A stretch of DNA of 24,065 nt, taken from JAWLDV01 sp046537975 (GTDB lineage Bacteria; Desulfobacterota; Desulfobulbia; Desulfobulbales; SURF-16). Under the pieces are notes generated by a model. It was not told the origin of the DNA, made no database searches, and was given only the letters and a program-made list of their open reading frames with translations. Within the stretch, counting starts at the first letter, position 1. Each line of letters starts with the position of its first letter. The stretch is from NCBI GenBank assembly GCA_046537975.1, contig JBKHJR010000042.1, positions 1 to 24,065 on the forward strand, read 5' to 3'. The translations under genes were made by a program, and so were the position numbers. This document shows, in pieces, positions 1 to 6,894 of this stretch.

Positions 1-1
1 C

Positions 2-655
2 TCTAACAGTGGTATCACCAATACCATTGATAATCTCGCCGGCAGGGAGAATTTTCCTGACGATTTTCTGGCGGAATATGAAACCGTGCGGATAAACAAC
101 TCCAGCTGTCAGGTCTACATGGGAATCAAGCAGGGGGAGAGCATTCCGGATATAGGTGATTTGATCTTCTTTTCCAGCTCCAAGGAATTTGATGCTGCTG
201 AAATGAGGGACATTGAGACCGGCAGCCGGACTTTTTCCGTCTATTATCCCCAGACCAGGCCGGACCAGCCCCCGGACTACACCATAGTCGCCTCCATGAA
301 CAGTAATTACGATGACTGGGCCGGACTTGACCGGGAAGATTATGATGCCGCCAAAGAATCTCTCATAGCACGATGCCTCAATGATCTGGAGCATTATATC
401 CCGGATGTCCGGAATAAATGTGACTGGCTGGAGGCGGCCACCCCAACTACCTTTAACCGCTACACCCTGCATACCAAAGGGACTTCTTTCGGCACCAAGT
501 TTGCCGGCCTCAATCTCTCCCGCAATATCTTTAAGAAGGTCCCGGGTCTCTTTCACACAGGTTCGGTGGGCATAATAATGTCAGGCTGGCTGGGGGCTAT
601 CAACTACGGGGTAATTGTGGCCCATGATGCGGATGCCTACCTGCAGAGTATTTAA
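2..655 (+). CDS. CrtI/retinol-desaturase-like FAD-dependent oxidoreductase, C-terminal part
   Basis: The reading frame is open from base 2 with no start, so the gene begins upstream of the window; 217 codons are visible. The C-terminal 70 residues look like the end of the phytoene desaturase/all-trans-retinol saturase-like flavoprotein family: a TPTTFNRYT segment, a GTSFGTK stretch, then KVPGLFHTGS and SGWLGAINYGVIVAHDA, which in the family forms the last part of the FAD-binding fold and the terminal helix. The N-terminal dinucleotide-binding motif lies outside the window, so the substrate cannot be judged; carotenoid desaturation is only one possibility and many bacterial members are uncharacterised. 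Its stop overlaps the stop of the minus-strand transporter remnant on the shared bases TTAA. Confidence 0.7.
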   Translation, partial: SNSGITNTIDNLAGRENFPDDFLAEYETVRINNSSCQVYMGIKQGESIPDIGDLIFFSSSKEFDAAEMRDIETGSRTFSVYYPQTRPDQPPDYTIVASMNSNYDDWAGLDREDYDAAKESLIARCLNDLEHYIPDVRNKCDWLEAATPTTFNRYTLHTKGTSFGTKFAGLNLSRNIFKKVPGLFHTGSVGIIMSGWLGAINYGVIVAHDADAYLQSI

Positions 656-975
656 CCGGAAGCTTTTTGGGTAAATTCTTTGCGTCCTGTCCAGGGTTCC
701 TCCGCTCGGCTGCCTCCAATGGTTCGGCGGGGTGCAGCCTCTTCCTCCCGAAGTGCCACGATCATGGAGTAGGCCATTACCGCCATTACCACAGAGAAAG
801 GCATACCCGCAGTTATAACTGCGGCCTGCAGAGCTGTCAGCCCCCCGGAAACCAGCAGGACAGCGGCGATCATTCCTGCCCCTAATATAAAAGGAGCCCA
901 GGCCACTCACCAGGCCCAGTAGAAAAGGGTTCAATCTGTCTGCCGGTCCCCGGAAAATATTCCTGACGTTTCAGG
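652..975 (-). pseudogene. Remnant of a BCCT-family (betaine/choline/carnitine) transporter
   Basis: Read on the minus strand, one frame gives a TLFYWAW-stop-VAWAPF segment that matches the BCCT family's transmembrane-helix-8 signature (compare TLFYWAWWISWAPF in the intact transporter at 3693-5234). It then jumps directly to a segment AVLLVSGGLTALQ followed by GMPFSVVMAVMAYS, which matches the last transmembrane segments (intact copy: ILLFSGGLDALQ and ALPLTIIMLLMCYC). About 120 residues between these two blocks are missing, consistent with an in-frame deletion of roughly 360 bases. Two conserved tryptophan positions (before TLFYW and inside WAWW) are TGA instead of TGG. Nothing N-terminal to the helix-8 block is recognisable. 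Other genes here end in TGA, so recoding is unlikely. This is a decayed paralogue, not a functional gene. Confidence 0.8.
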
Positions 976-1333
976 GAGTGATGCTGTTCTGGAGAATGCC
1001 GGGGTTCCCGGGGATGCTCGGTTTGTTCGTATTTCTTTTCTTCTTCGCTGCCTTTCATATATTTCATCCCTATATAAGAGATTCTGGTATGATTGAAGCT
1101 TTGGATTTGCCTATTCAGCTTCTTCAAATTTTAGGTTCATACAGAAGACAGGTCAAGGAAGAAGCGATGCAGTGAGACACCTGCAGTTAAACAATGGTGT
1201 TGATATTTGAAATGGGCTCCATTAACCTGAATAGTAAGATTGTACATTCCCGTGGTGTTTCAGGGTTAACCTCAGGACTTTCATTTGTGTTCGGCCGGTT
1301 TAACCAAAAACAGCGGGCCAGGAGGTGGTCAAT
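976..1333. other. Intergenic region upstream of ldh
   Basis: No convincing gene is seen in these ~360 bases; short open frames on both strands lack family features. The left part may once have encoded more of the degraded transporter but is no longer recognisable. The right part should hold the ldh promoter. A weak candidate is TTGAAA at 1207-1212 and AATAGT at 1230-1235 with a 17-base spacer. An imperfect inverted repeat (1222-1231 with 1259-1269, one extra base) overlaps that -10 element. The palindrome GGTTAACC sits at 1264-1271. Confidence 0.5.
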
Positions 1334-2266
1334 ATGAAGGTAGGCATAATTGGAACCGGTTTTGTCGGCAGCACCGCTGCCTATGCCATGGTGCTCGGTG
1401 GTGTATCCAGTGAAATTGTCCTGGTTGACCTCAACCGGTCTCTGGCCGAAGCCCATGCTGAGGATATCATGCACGCCACGCCCTGGTCCCATTCGGCCCG
1501 GGTAACAGCCGGCGATTACTCCGATCTGGAAGGGGCCGGGGTAGTCATCCTTGCCTGCGGGGTCAGTCAGCGCCCCGGTGAGACCAGACTGGAGCTCCTG
1601 GGCAGAAACGCCAAGGTCTTCGAAGAAGTTATCCCCGAAGTTATGCGTCACGCCCCCGGGGCCTTGCTGCTGGTTGCTTCCAACCCGGTGGATATTATCA
1701 CCCAGATGGTGACCCGGATATCTAATCATGAACATCAGAAGGTGATCGGTTCGGGAACCATCCTGGATACAGCCCGGTTTCGCTCCCTGATCGGTGAGCA
1801 TATCAAGGTGGCCCCCCGTTCGGTACATGCCTATGTGCTCGGTGAGCATGGGGACTCCGAGGTCCTGGCCTGGTCCGGCGTTCGAGTCGGCGGTGTTCCT
1901 CTTTATAAGTTTGCCGCCCAGGTAAACAGGCCTGTTACCGGTAAAGTGAAGGAAAATATTGATAAGGGAGTGCGGCGCGCAGCTTATCGAATCATCGAAG
2001 GCAAGGGCGCTACTTATTACGGTATCGGTGCCGGTCTGGCCAGGATCGTACAGGCTGTCCGCGACGACGAAGGGGCGGTATTTACGGTTGCCAGCCTTAC
2101 TACCCGCATTAAAGAGCTGCAGGGCGTTTGTTTCTCTGTGCCCAGGTTGGTTGGCGGCAATGGTATTGAGGCGGAGCTCTGGCCGGAGTTGACTGAGACA
2201 GAGTATGAAGCCCTCAGTGAGAGTGCCAAGGTGGTACGAGAGGCATCCGGCGAACTGGGCTACTGA
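1334..2266 (+). CDS. ldh: L-lactate dehydrogenase
   Basis: NAD-dependent interconversion of pyruvate and L-lactate in the cytoplasm. The 310-residue protein has the Rossmann motif GTGFVG (residues 7-12) and the NAD-binding Asp32. The active-site loop SQRPGETR carries a Gln (residue 79, the canonical Gln102) that selects pyruvate over oxaloacetate, plus the loop arginine Arg85. Further features are SNPVD (N117), LDTARFR (D145, R148) and the catalytic histidine in GEHGDSE (H172). These residues distinguish it from malate dehydrogenase, which has Arg at the selectivity position. ATG at 1334 is chosen over the in-frame GTG at 1325 because AGGAGG (1320-1325) sits 8 bases before the ATG. A phosphofructokinase gene follows after 79 bases on the same strand, suggesting a glycolysis/fermentation pair. 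Confidence 0.93.
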   Translation: MKVGIIGTGFVGSTAAYAMVLGGVSSEIVLVDLNRSLAEAHAEDIMHATPWSHSARVTAGDYSDLEGAGVVILACGVSQRPGETRLELLGRNAKVFEEVIPEVMRHAPGALLLVASNPVDIITQMVTRISNHEHQKVIGSGTILDTARFRSLIGEHIKVAPRSVHAYVLGEHGDSEVLAWSGVRVGGVPLYKFAAQVNRPVTGKVKENIDKGVRRAAYRIIEGKGATYYGIGAGLARIVQAVRDDEGAVFTVASLTTRIKELQGVCFSVPRLVGGNGIEAELWPELTETEYEALSESAKVVREASGELGY

Positions 2267-2281
2267 AAAAAGCGGCTCTTC

Positions 2282-2296
2282 TCCGGGCTTCCCGGA
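2282..2296 (+). promoter_or_regulatory. Small perfect hairpin between ldh and pfk
   Basis: TCCGGG (2282-2287) and CCCGGA (2291-2296) can pair as a 6-bp stem with a 3-base loop, 16 bases after the ldh stop. No T-run follows, so it is not a typical intrinsic terminator; an mRNA-stabilising or processing hairpin in an ldh-pfk transcript is possible. Confidence 0.4.
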
Positions 2297-2345
2297 ATAT
2301 ACTTACGGGTATCACCTGAAAATAAGAATAAAAAAGGTTCGGAAT

Positions 2346-3635
2346 ATGACTGATTCGGAATTTGAGTTTACGATTGAGAGACTTGACCACTCCAGACTAC
2401 CATCCCCTATGTCTGATGTTGAGTTTGTCGAAGAGGAGGAGAGAGTTCTCTATCATACTGATCCCCGTGACATTAAATACTGCCTGGATCTGGGTGAGGT
2501 TTTGCCTTCCTTTGAGATGGCCGGACCGAGGCGGGAGATTTTTTTTGATCCTTCCCGGCTGTCCTGCGGCATCGTGACCTGTGGCGGCCTGTGCCCGGGT
2601 ATCAATGATGTGATCCGGGCCATTGTCCTCAGTCTTAAATATCATTACGGCGTCCAGCGGGTTCTGGGGTTTCCTTACGGTCTGGAGGGACTGTCCAGCA
2701 GATACAGTCATGAGCCCATTGAACTCGGTCCGGAAGTAGTGGACGATATCCACCAGAAGGGAGGAACCATCCTCGGTTCGTCCCGAGGGCCTCAGGATGT
2801 TCCGGATATGGTGGACAACCTGGAAAAGAGGGGTATCGGCATCCTCTTTGCTATCGGCGGCGACGGGACCCTGCATGCCGTCAGGGCTATAGTGCAGGAG
2901 GCTTACAAAAGAGGACTGCAGCTTTCGGTCATTGCCGTGCCCAAGACTATTGATAACGATATTTCTTTCGTTCAGAAGTCTTTCGGTTTTGAAACTGCGG
3001 TTTCGGAGACAAGAAATGCAATTTATGCCGCTCATATGGAGGCAGTGGGGGCCAGAAACGGTATCGGCCTGGTCAAGTTCATGGGCCGTGAATCCGGATT
3101 TATTACTGCTTACGCCACCATGGCAAACAGCGACGTTAATTACTGTCTGGTTCCGGAAGTGCCCTTTACCATGGAGGCCTTCCTGGCCAGCCTGAAGAAG
3201 AGGCTGGAACTTAAAAAACATGCGGTGATCGTGGTGGCCGAGGGAGCCGGGCAGGAGCTAATGGCAAAGACGGACGAGCGCGACCCGTCAGGCAACATCA
3301 GGCTCGGGGATATCGGGGTGTTCCTTAAAGAAGGTATCGAGAAATATTTCCATGAGATAGGAATGGAGTTCACCCTCAAGTACATTGACCCCAGCTACAC
3401 CATCCGCAGCTGCCGGGCAACACCTTCCGACTCGGTCTTCTGCCTCCTCCTGGGCCATAATGCAGTCCACGCCGGGATGTCGGGCCGGACCAACATGGTG
3501 GTGGGTTACTGGCGGGATCAGTTCACCCATGTTCCCACCAGTCTGGCGGTGTCCAGGCGCAGAAAAATTAATCCCGACGGCAGGTTGTGGAGTAATGTTT
3601 TGTCATCCACCGGTCAGCCGGCAAAGATGTTGTAA
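2346..3635 (+). CDS. 6-phosphofructokinase, plant/group III-like type
   Basis: Phosphorylates fructose 6-phosphate to fructose 1,6-bisphosphate, the committing step of glycolysis. The 429-residue protein has the family motifs TCGGLCPGINDVIR (78-91), GGDGT (171-175), PKTIDND (199-205, with catalytic Asp203) and MGRESG (246-251). The Gly in GGDG (equivalent to E. coli Gly104) is typical of ATP-using enzymes, whereas the Lys in PKTIDND (equivalent to position 124) is typical of pyrophosphate-using ones. The Gly/Lys pair together with the long N-terminal extension resembles the plant ATP-PFK group and bacterial relatives often annotated as diphosphate-dependent. ATP use is the better guess, but the phosphoryl donor is not settled by sequence. 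ATG at 2346 is preferred because an earlier in-frame start would lie inside ldh; the ribosome site is weak. Confidence 0.88.
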   Translation: MTDSEFEFTIERLDHSRLPSPMSDVEFVEEEERVLYHTDPRDIKYCLDLGEVLPSFEMAGPRREIFFDPSRLSCGIVTCGGLCPGINDVIRAIVLSLKYHYGVQRVLGFPYGLEGLSSRYSHEPIELGPEVVDDIHQKGGTILGSSRGPQDVPDMVDNLEKRGIGILFAIGGDGTLHAVRAIVQEAYKRGLQLSVIAVPKTIDNDISFVQKSFGFETAVSETRNAIYAAHMEAVGARNGIGLVKFMGRESGFITAYATMANSDVNYCLVPEVPFTMEAFLASLKKRLELKKHAVIVVAEGAGQELMAKTDERDPSGNIRLGDIGVFLKEGIEKYFHEIGMEFTLKYIDPSYTIRSCRATPSDSVFCLLLGHNAVHAGMSGRTNMVVGYWRDQFTHVPTSLAVSRRRKINPDGRLWSNVLSSTGQPAKML

Positions 3636-3636
3636 T

Positions 3637-3664
3637 CCCGGTTTCACCTGATCCGGGTTCATTC
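3637..3664. terminator. Possible weak terminator between convergent pfk and BCCT genes
   Basis: CCCGG and CCGGG just after the pfk stop can form a short G/C-rich stem with an ~11-base loop, followed on the plus strand by a moderately T-rich stretch (TTCATTCTTT). It lies in the 57-base gap between two convergent genes, where a terminator is expected. The stem is short and the T-tract interrupted, so this is tentative. Confidence 0.3.
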
Positions 3665-3692
3665 TTTACTAAGATCTATGGGCCGGCGATAT

Positions 3693-5234
3693 TTATTCTT
3701 TTTCTGCGGCCACCTCCATTTCAGTTGTCTCTGCTTCTGCAGAAGACTGGCGCCACTCATAGCTCATGCCCAGCCAAAGACAATAGCACATTAGAAGCAT
3801 AATGATTGTAAGGGGTAAGGCCGCGGTTATAGACATGCGTTGCAGGGCATCCAGCCCTCCGGAGAAAAGCAGGATACAGGCTGTGGCTGAAACCGTGATT
3901 CCCCAGATAATCTTTTTCCAGTTCGAGGGACGCAGGTTGCCGTCAGAGGTCATCATGGCCAGGACATAGGTAGCGGAATCAGCCGAGGTAATGAAAAAAA
4001 CCATTAGCAGCATAACCGCGATCAGGGTCAATACGCTGCTGAAAGGATAGTAGGAAAAGAGCTGAAACAGGGCTACGGAGACGTTGTCTGCTACCTTGCC
4101 GGCAATGTCGACTTCATTTACGATCTGCAGGTGCAAACCGGCCCCCCCAAAGACACTGAACCAGAGAAAGGTCAGCAGGGTGGGCACCAGCATGGCTCCC
4201 AGGATGAATTCCCGGATGGTCCGGCCCCGGGAGATACTGGCCACAAAAAGCCCTACAAATGGAGCCCAGGAAATCCACCAGGCCCAGTAAAACAGGGTCC
4301 AGGTCTTGGTCCACTTGTAGCCCTGAAAGGGGTTGCTGGAAAGGCTCATGTCCAGGAGTGAGGAAAAATAGTCGCCTATGGTAGTGGTAAAAACGTTGAA
4401 TATATAAACCGTGGGACCGACCACCAGCATAAAGGCCAAAAGTAGCAGGGCCAGCAGTATATTGGCCTTGCTCAGGATCTGGATTCCCTTGTCCAGGCCG
4501 GTCATGCTGGAAATCATGAACAATACGGTTACGATTCCGATTACCCCCAGGATGGTGGAGAAGGCGTCCGGGAGGGGAGAGATGCTGGCCAGACCGCTGG
4601 TGATCTGCATGGCGCCCAGGCCCAGAGAGGTCACAATCCCGAAAAGGGTGGCCAGGACCGACAGGATATCGATCAGGTAGCCGAGAGGACCGTAGATGCG
4701 CTCGCCGAGTAAAGGATAAAAGCAGCTGGAAATGAGTGGGGGCATGCCGCGGCGAAAGGAAAAGTAGGCCACGGCCAGGCTCATAACTATGTAGATCGCC
4801 CAGGGATGCAGACCCCAGTGGAAAAAACTGTGCTGCATGGCAAAGGATGCGGCATCTCCGGATTCGGCCGGGATATGACTCGGAGGCTGGGCATAATGGC
4901 TCAAGGGTTCGGCTGCTCCCCAGAAGATCAGGCCGATACCCATACCTGCGGCAAAGAGCATGCTGAACCAGCCGAAATAACTGTATTGCGGCTTCTCATG
5001 GTCCAGGCCGAGCTTCAGTTTTCCGAAACGGCTTGCTGCTATGACTATACTGAAAATCATGAAAAGCAGGGACCCCAGCAGATATCCCCAGCCAAAGTTG
5101 TCGATGATCCGGGTATGTAGCTCTGTTGAAACCAGCTCAAGCAGTTCAGGGCTTCCTACCCCGAGAGCGATAATGGCAAAAGAAATGCCCAGGGCGGCCA
5201 AAAAAACGATATTTTTTTTGATTAAAGCCTGCAT
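3693..5234 (-). CDS. BCCT-family transporter (betaine/choline/carnitine type)
   Basis: Secondary transporter of quaternary ammonium compounds in the inner membrane, 513 residues with about 12 hydrophobic segments. The glycine-rich substrate/sodium region AAGMGIGLIFWGAAEP (95-110) and the helix-8 tryptophan box TLFYWAWWISWAPFVG (313-328), followed by SRGRTIREF, are diagnostic of the family. In GMGIG the last position is Gly rather than the Asp seen in proton-coupled choline transporters such as BetT, favouring sodium-coupled uptake of betaine-like solutes (inference from BetP/BetT comparisons). The short charged, glutamate-rich tail could be a regulatory end. The stress-protein gene lies upstream with 3 bases between its stop and this ATG; the ribosome site GGAAGG is inside the upstream gene's last codons, so the two are translationally coupled. 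The likely role is osmoprotection, but methylamine catabolism is possible. Confidence 0.9.
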   Translation of the reverse strand: MQALIKKNIVFLAALGISFAIIALGVGSPELLELVSTELHTRIIDNFGWGYLLGSLLFMIFSIVIAASRFGKLKLGLDHEKPQYSYFGWFSMLFAAGMGIGLIFWGAAEPLSHYAQPPSHIPAESGDAASFAMQHSFFHWGLHPWAIYIVMSLAVAYFSFRRGMPPLISSCFYPLLGERIYGPLGYLIDILSVLATLFGIVTSLGLGAMQITSGLASISPLPDAFSTILGVIGIVTVLFMISSMTGLDKGIQILSKANILLALLLLAFMLVVGPTVYIFNVFTTTIGDYFSSLLDMSLSSNPFQGYKWTKTWTLFYWAWWISWAPFVGLFVASISRGRTIREFILGAMLVPTLLTFLWFSVFGGAGLHLQIVNEVDIAGKVADNVSVALFQLFSYYPFSSVLTLIAVMLLMVFFITSADSATYVLAMMTSDGNLRPSNWKKIIWGITVSATACILLFSGGLDALQRMSITAALPLTIIMLLMCYCLWLGMSYEWRQSSAEAETTEMEVAAEKE

Positions 5235-5237
5235 TAT

Positions 5238-6038
5238 TTACCTTCCGCCGGGGATGATGAGAACAGAACAGGGGGCGCGGTTGTAGACGGCTTCGGTCGT
5301 GCCTCCTGTGAAACGGCCGAAAAAGCCCCCTGTGTCAATCTTGCCGATAACCAGCAAATCCACTTTGTTTTTTCTGGCATAACTGAGGATCTTGCGGGCT
5401 ACTCCTATACCGACGACTTCGCGTTTTTCGATGGCTTCGAAACCATTCTTACAATCCGAAACCAGTCGGTCCAGATTGGTGTGGATCGCCTCCAGACGTT
5501 TTTTCTCAGCTGTCGGGTCAGGCGCCCGCTTTCCGACGTGGAGCAGTATAAGGCGCCTGGCCTTAAAGGCTTTGTGCTGGATATACTTGGTACAGGTTTT
5601 GGTGGAATATTTGAAGTTGGTGGCATACATGATGCTGTTTAAGGTCTGGTCGGCGTGTGATGACAGAGTTTTTTTATAGATCAGGACCGGTTCTTCACTC
5701 ATGCGGACTACATCACTGACCACGCTGCCGGCCAGGGCCTTCTTCAAGGGGTTTTTCCATTTTTTTAGAAAGCAGATGATACTCTGGGTCGACCGGGCAG
5801 CATTCACGATCTGGCTGGGGACATGGCCGTAACGGAGCAGACGCTCCACCGGAAGCCCGATTTCCCGCATCTCTTGTTCGATGCTGTCAATCCATTTGGT
5901 ATGCCGGGAACTGTTGCCGGAAGCAACAAGGAGAAGATATACCTTTTCCGGTTCAAAAAAGTGAATAAATTGAGCCATGCCAAGTATCTTGTTGACCGGG
6001 GTCCCGGGATGTAACGGAAAAAGAAAATTTTGCAGCAT
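5238..6038 (-). CDS. Two-domain universal stress protein (UspA family)
   Basis: Cytoplasmic stress protein of 266 residues with two tandem Usp folds. The C-terminal half is the better conserved, with LLVIGKIDTGG, a GRFTGGTTEAV segment resembling the ATP-binding G-x2-G-x9-G-S/T loop, and the closing APCSVLIIPG strand. The N-terminal half keeps the shape (PVERLLRYGHVPSQIVNAA, EEPVLIYKK) but not the nucleotide loop, so it is probably a structural domain. The start is supported by AAGGAT six bases before the ATG. Usp proteins are often co-transcribed with membrane transporters and are thought to modulate them; here the gene leads a two-gene unit with the BCCT transporter, which fits a regulatory partner role. 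The exact function is not deducible from sequence. Confidence 0.85.
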   Translation of the reverse strand: MLQNFLFPLHPGTPVNKILGMAQFIHFFEPEKVYLLLVASGNSSRHTKWIDSIEQEMREIGLPVERLLRYGHVPSQIVNAARSTQSIICFLKKWKNPLKKALAGSVVSDVVRMSEEPVLIYKKTLSSHADQTLNSIMYATNFKYSTKTCTKYIQHKAFKARRLILLHVGKRAPDPTAEKKRLEAIHTNLDRLVSDCKNGFEAIEKREVVGIGVARKILSYARKNKVDLLVIGKIDTGGFFGRFTGGTTEAVYNRAPCSVLIIPGGR

Positions 6039-6080
6039 AGTTGTATCCTTGATTATTACATTTGTCAGGCAGAAACGTGT

Positions 6081-6109
6081 AATATATCAGAAGTGTTGAA
6101 CGTTTTGAA
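6081..6109 (-). promoter_or_regulatory. Candidate sigma70 promoter for the usp-BCCT unit
   Basis: On the minus strand TTCAAA (6104-6109) and TATATT (6081-6086) are separated by exactly 17 bases and lie ~42 bases before the usp ATG. The -35 is a modest match, the -10 a good one. Confidence 0.35.
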
Positions 6110-6217
6110 GTCAATTCCGGACTCGATTCAGGTTTATATCAGATTTCAGTATAAAAAAAGCTACAAAAAACAACCTATCCTGTATTAATCTGTAATAAGG
6201 GAAAGGTCTCCTGGTGT

Positions 6218-6238
6218 TCTTTTGACTTGTTCAAAAGA
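6218..6238. repeat. Perfect 8-bp inverted repeat upstream of the hemerythrin gene
   Basis: TCTTTTGA (6218-6225) and TCAAAAGA (6231-6238) are perfect inverted copies with a 5-base spacer, ending 35 bases before the ATG. TTGA...TCAA half-sites resemble those bound by Crp/Fnr-family regulators, but the canonical spacing is 6 bases and here it is 5, so the regulator is unknown. It may be an operator or a leader hairpin. Confidence 0.5.
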
Positions 6239-6273
6239 TTGTAGTTTGGGAACTTAAAAAAGAGGAGCCGGAT

Positions 6274-6813
6274 ATGCAAGCACGTGGCCCGTTAATGATC
6301 GAACATCGCCTGATTGAACGAATGATTTCACTGATCAACAAGGATTTTCTGAGGCAGATTGAATTGGATAACGAAGTCGAGCCCGAACTCATCGACACGG
6401 CGGTTGATTTTATTAGCATGTATGCTGATCGCACACATCACGGGAAAGAAGAGGACATACTCTTTAGGGATCTCAAAGAAAAAGAATTATCCATCGAAGA
6501 CCGGCGCCTTATGGATGAACTGATTGAGGAACATGCCTTCGGACGCCGGACTACCAAATCGCTTGCTGAAGCCAACAGCCGTTATCGCGACGGCGCCAGG
6601 GATGCACTGGGCGAAATCTCTGACAATCTTAAGACTCTGGTTGGATTCTACCCCCGGCATATCGAGAAGGAAGACAAGGTCTTCTTTCCCGCTTCCAGGA
6701 CTTACTTGACCGTCCAAGAGGAGGAGGCCATGCTGGAAGAGTTCCGGGAATTTGACCGGAAGATGATTCACGAAAAGTACGAATCAGTGGTTGAGGGACT
6801 GGAAAGACGATGA
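6274..6813 (+). CDS. Hemerythrin-like (HHE) domain protein
   Basis: A 179-residue, all-alpha, probably cytoplasmic protein of the hemerythrin HHE cation-binding family, whose members bind a non-heme di-iron centre and act in oxygen, NO or redox sensing and detoxification. Ligand-type residues are visible in order: H11 (MIEHRLIE), H55/H56 with E60 (THHGKEED), H87 (LIEEHAFGRR), and H129 with E133 (YPRHIEKED). This matches the bacterial HHE pattern. A good ribosome site (GAGGAG) precedes the ATG. The next gene, 81 bases downstream, is a disulfide-type flavoprotein reductase, suggesting a shared oxidative or nitrosative stress role. The two are separated by a strong inverted repeat, so co-transcription may be partial. 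The actual ligand is not known. Confidence 0.85.
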   Translation: MQARGPLMIEHRLIERMISLINKDFLRQIELDNEVEPELIDTAVDFISMYADRTHHGKEEDILFRDLKEKELSIEDRRLMDELIEEHAFGRRTTKSLAEANSRYRDGARDALGEISDNLKTLVGFYPRHIEKEDKVFFPASRTYLTVQEEEAMLEEFREFDRKMIHEKYESVVEGLERR

Positions 6814-6841
6814 ATTGTTCCAATCTGAAAAGAAGGCAGAT

Positions 6842-6876
6842 CCTTTACCGCAGCAGTGAGGAATTAGCGGTAAAGG
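6842..6876. repeat. Perfect 10-bp inverted repeat between hemerythrin and reductase genes
   Basis: CCTTTACCGC (6842-6851) and GCGGTAAAGG (6867-6876) are perfect inverted copies with a 15-base spacer, in the 81-base gap between the two genes and 18 bases before the second ATG. No T-run follows, so a Rho-independent terminator is unlikely. An operator, or an RNA hairpin that sets relative expression or processing, is more plausible. Confidence 0.65.
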
Positions 6877-6894
6877 GGTAGACCGGAAAGGGTT

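Noticed and set aside
900..935. TGA read as tryptophan or selenocysteine in the transporter remnant
   Set aside because: Several other genes in the window (ldh, hemerythrin, acd, fabG) end at TGA, a large deletion is also present, and no selenocysteine context was evident.
882..1175. Short open frames on both strands between the transporter remnant and ldh (for example 978-1175 plus, 882-1127 minus)
   Set aside because: Low-complexity hydrophobic or charged translations without family motifs or ribosome sites; the minus-strand frame overlaps the decayed transporter in a different frame.
1187..1849. Long minus-strand frame antisense to ldh
   Set aside because: Shadow of the well-supported ldh coding sequence; no recognisable protein features.
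2397..3221. 274-codon minus-strand frame opposite phosphofructokinase
   Set aside because: Antisense shadow of a conserved gene with all family motifs on the plus strand.
6842..6876. Rho-independent terminator after the hemerythrin gene
   Set aside because: The stem is strong but is followed by GGTAGACC rather than a T-run.
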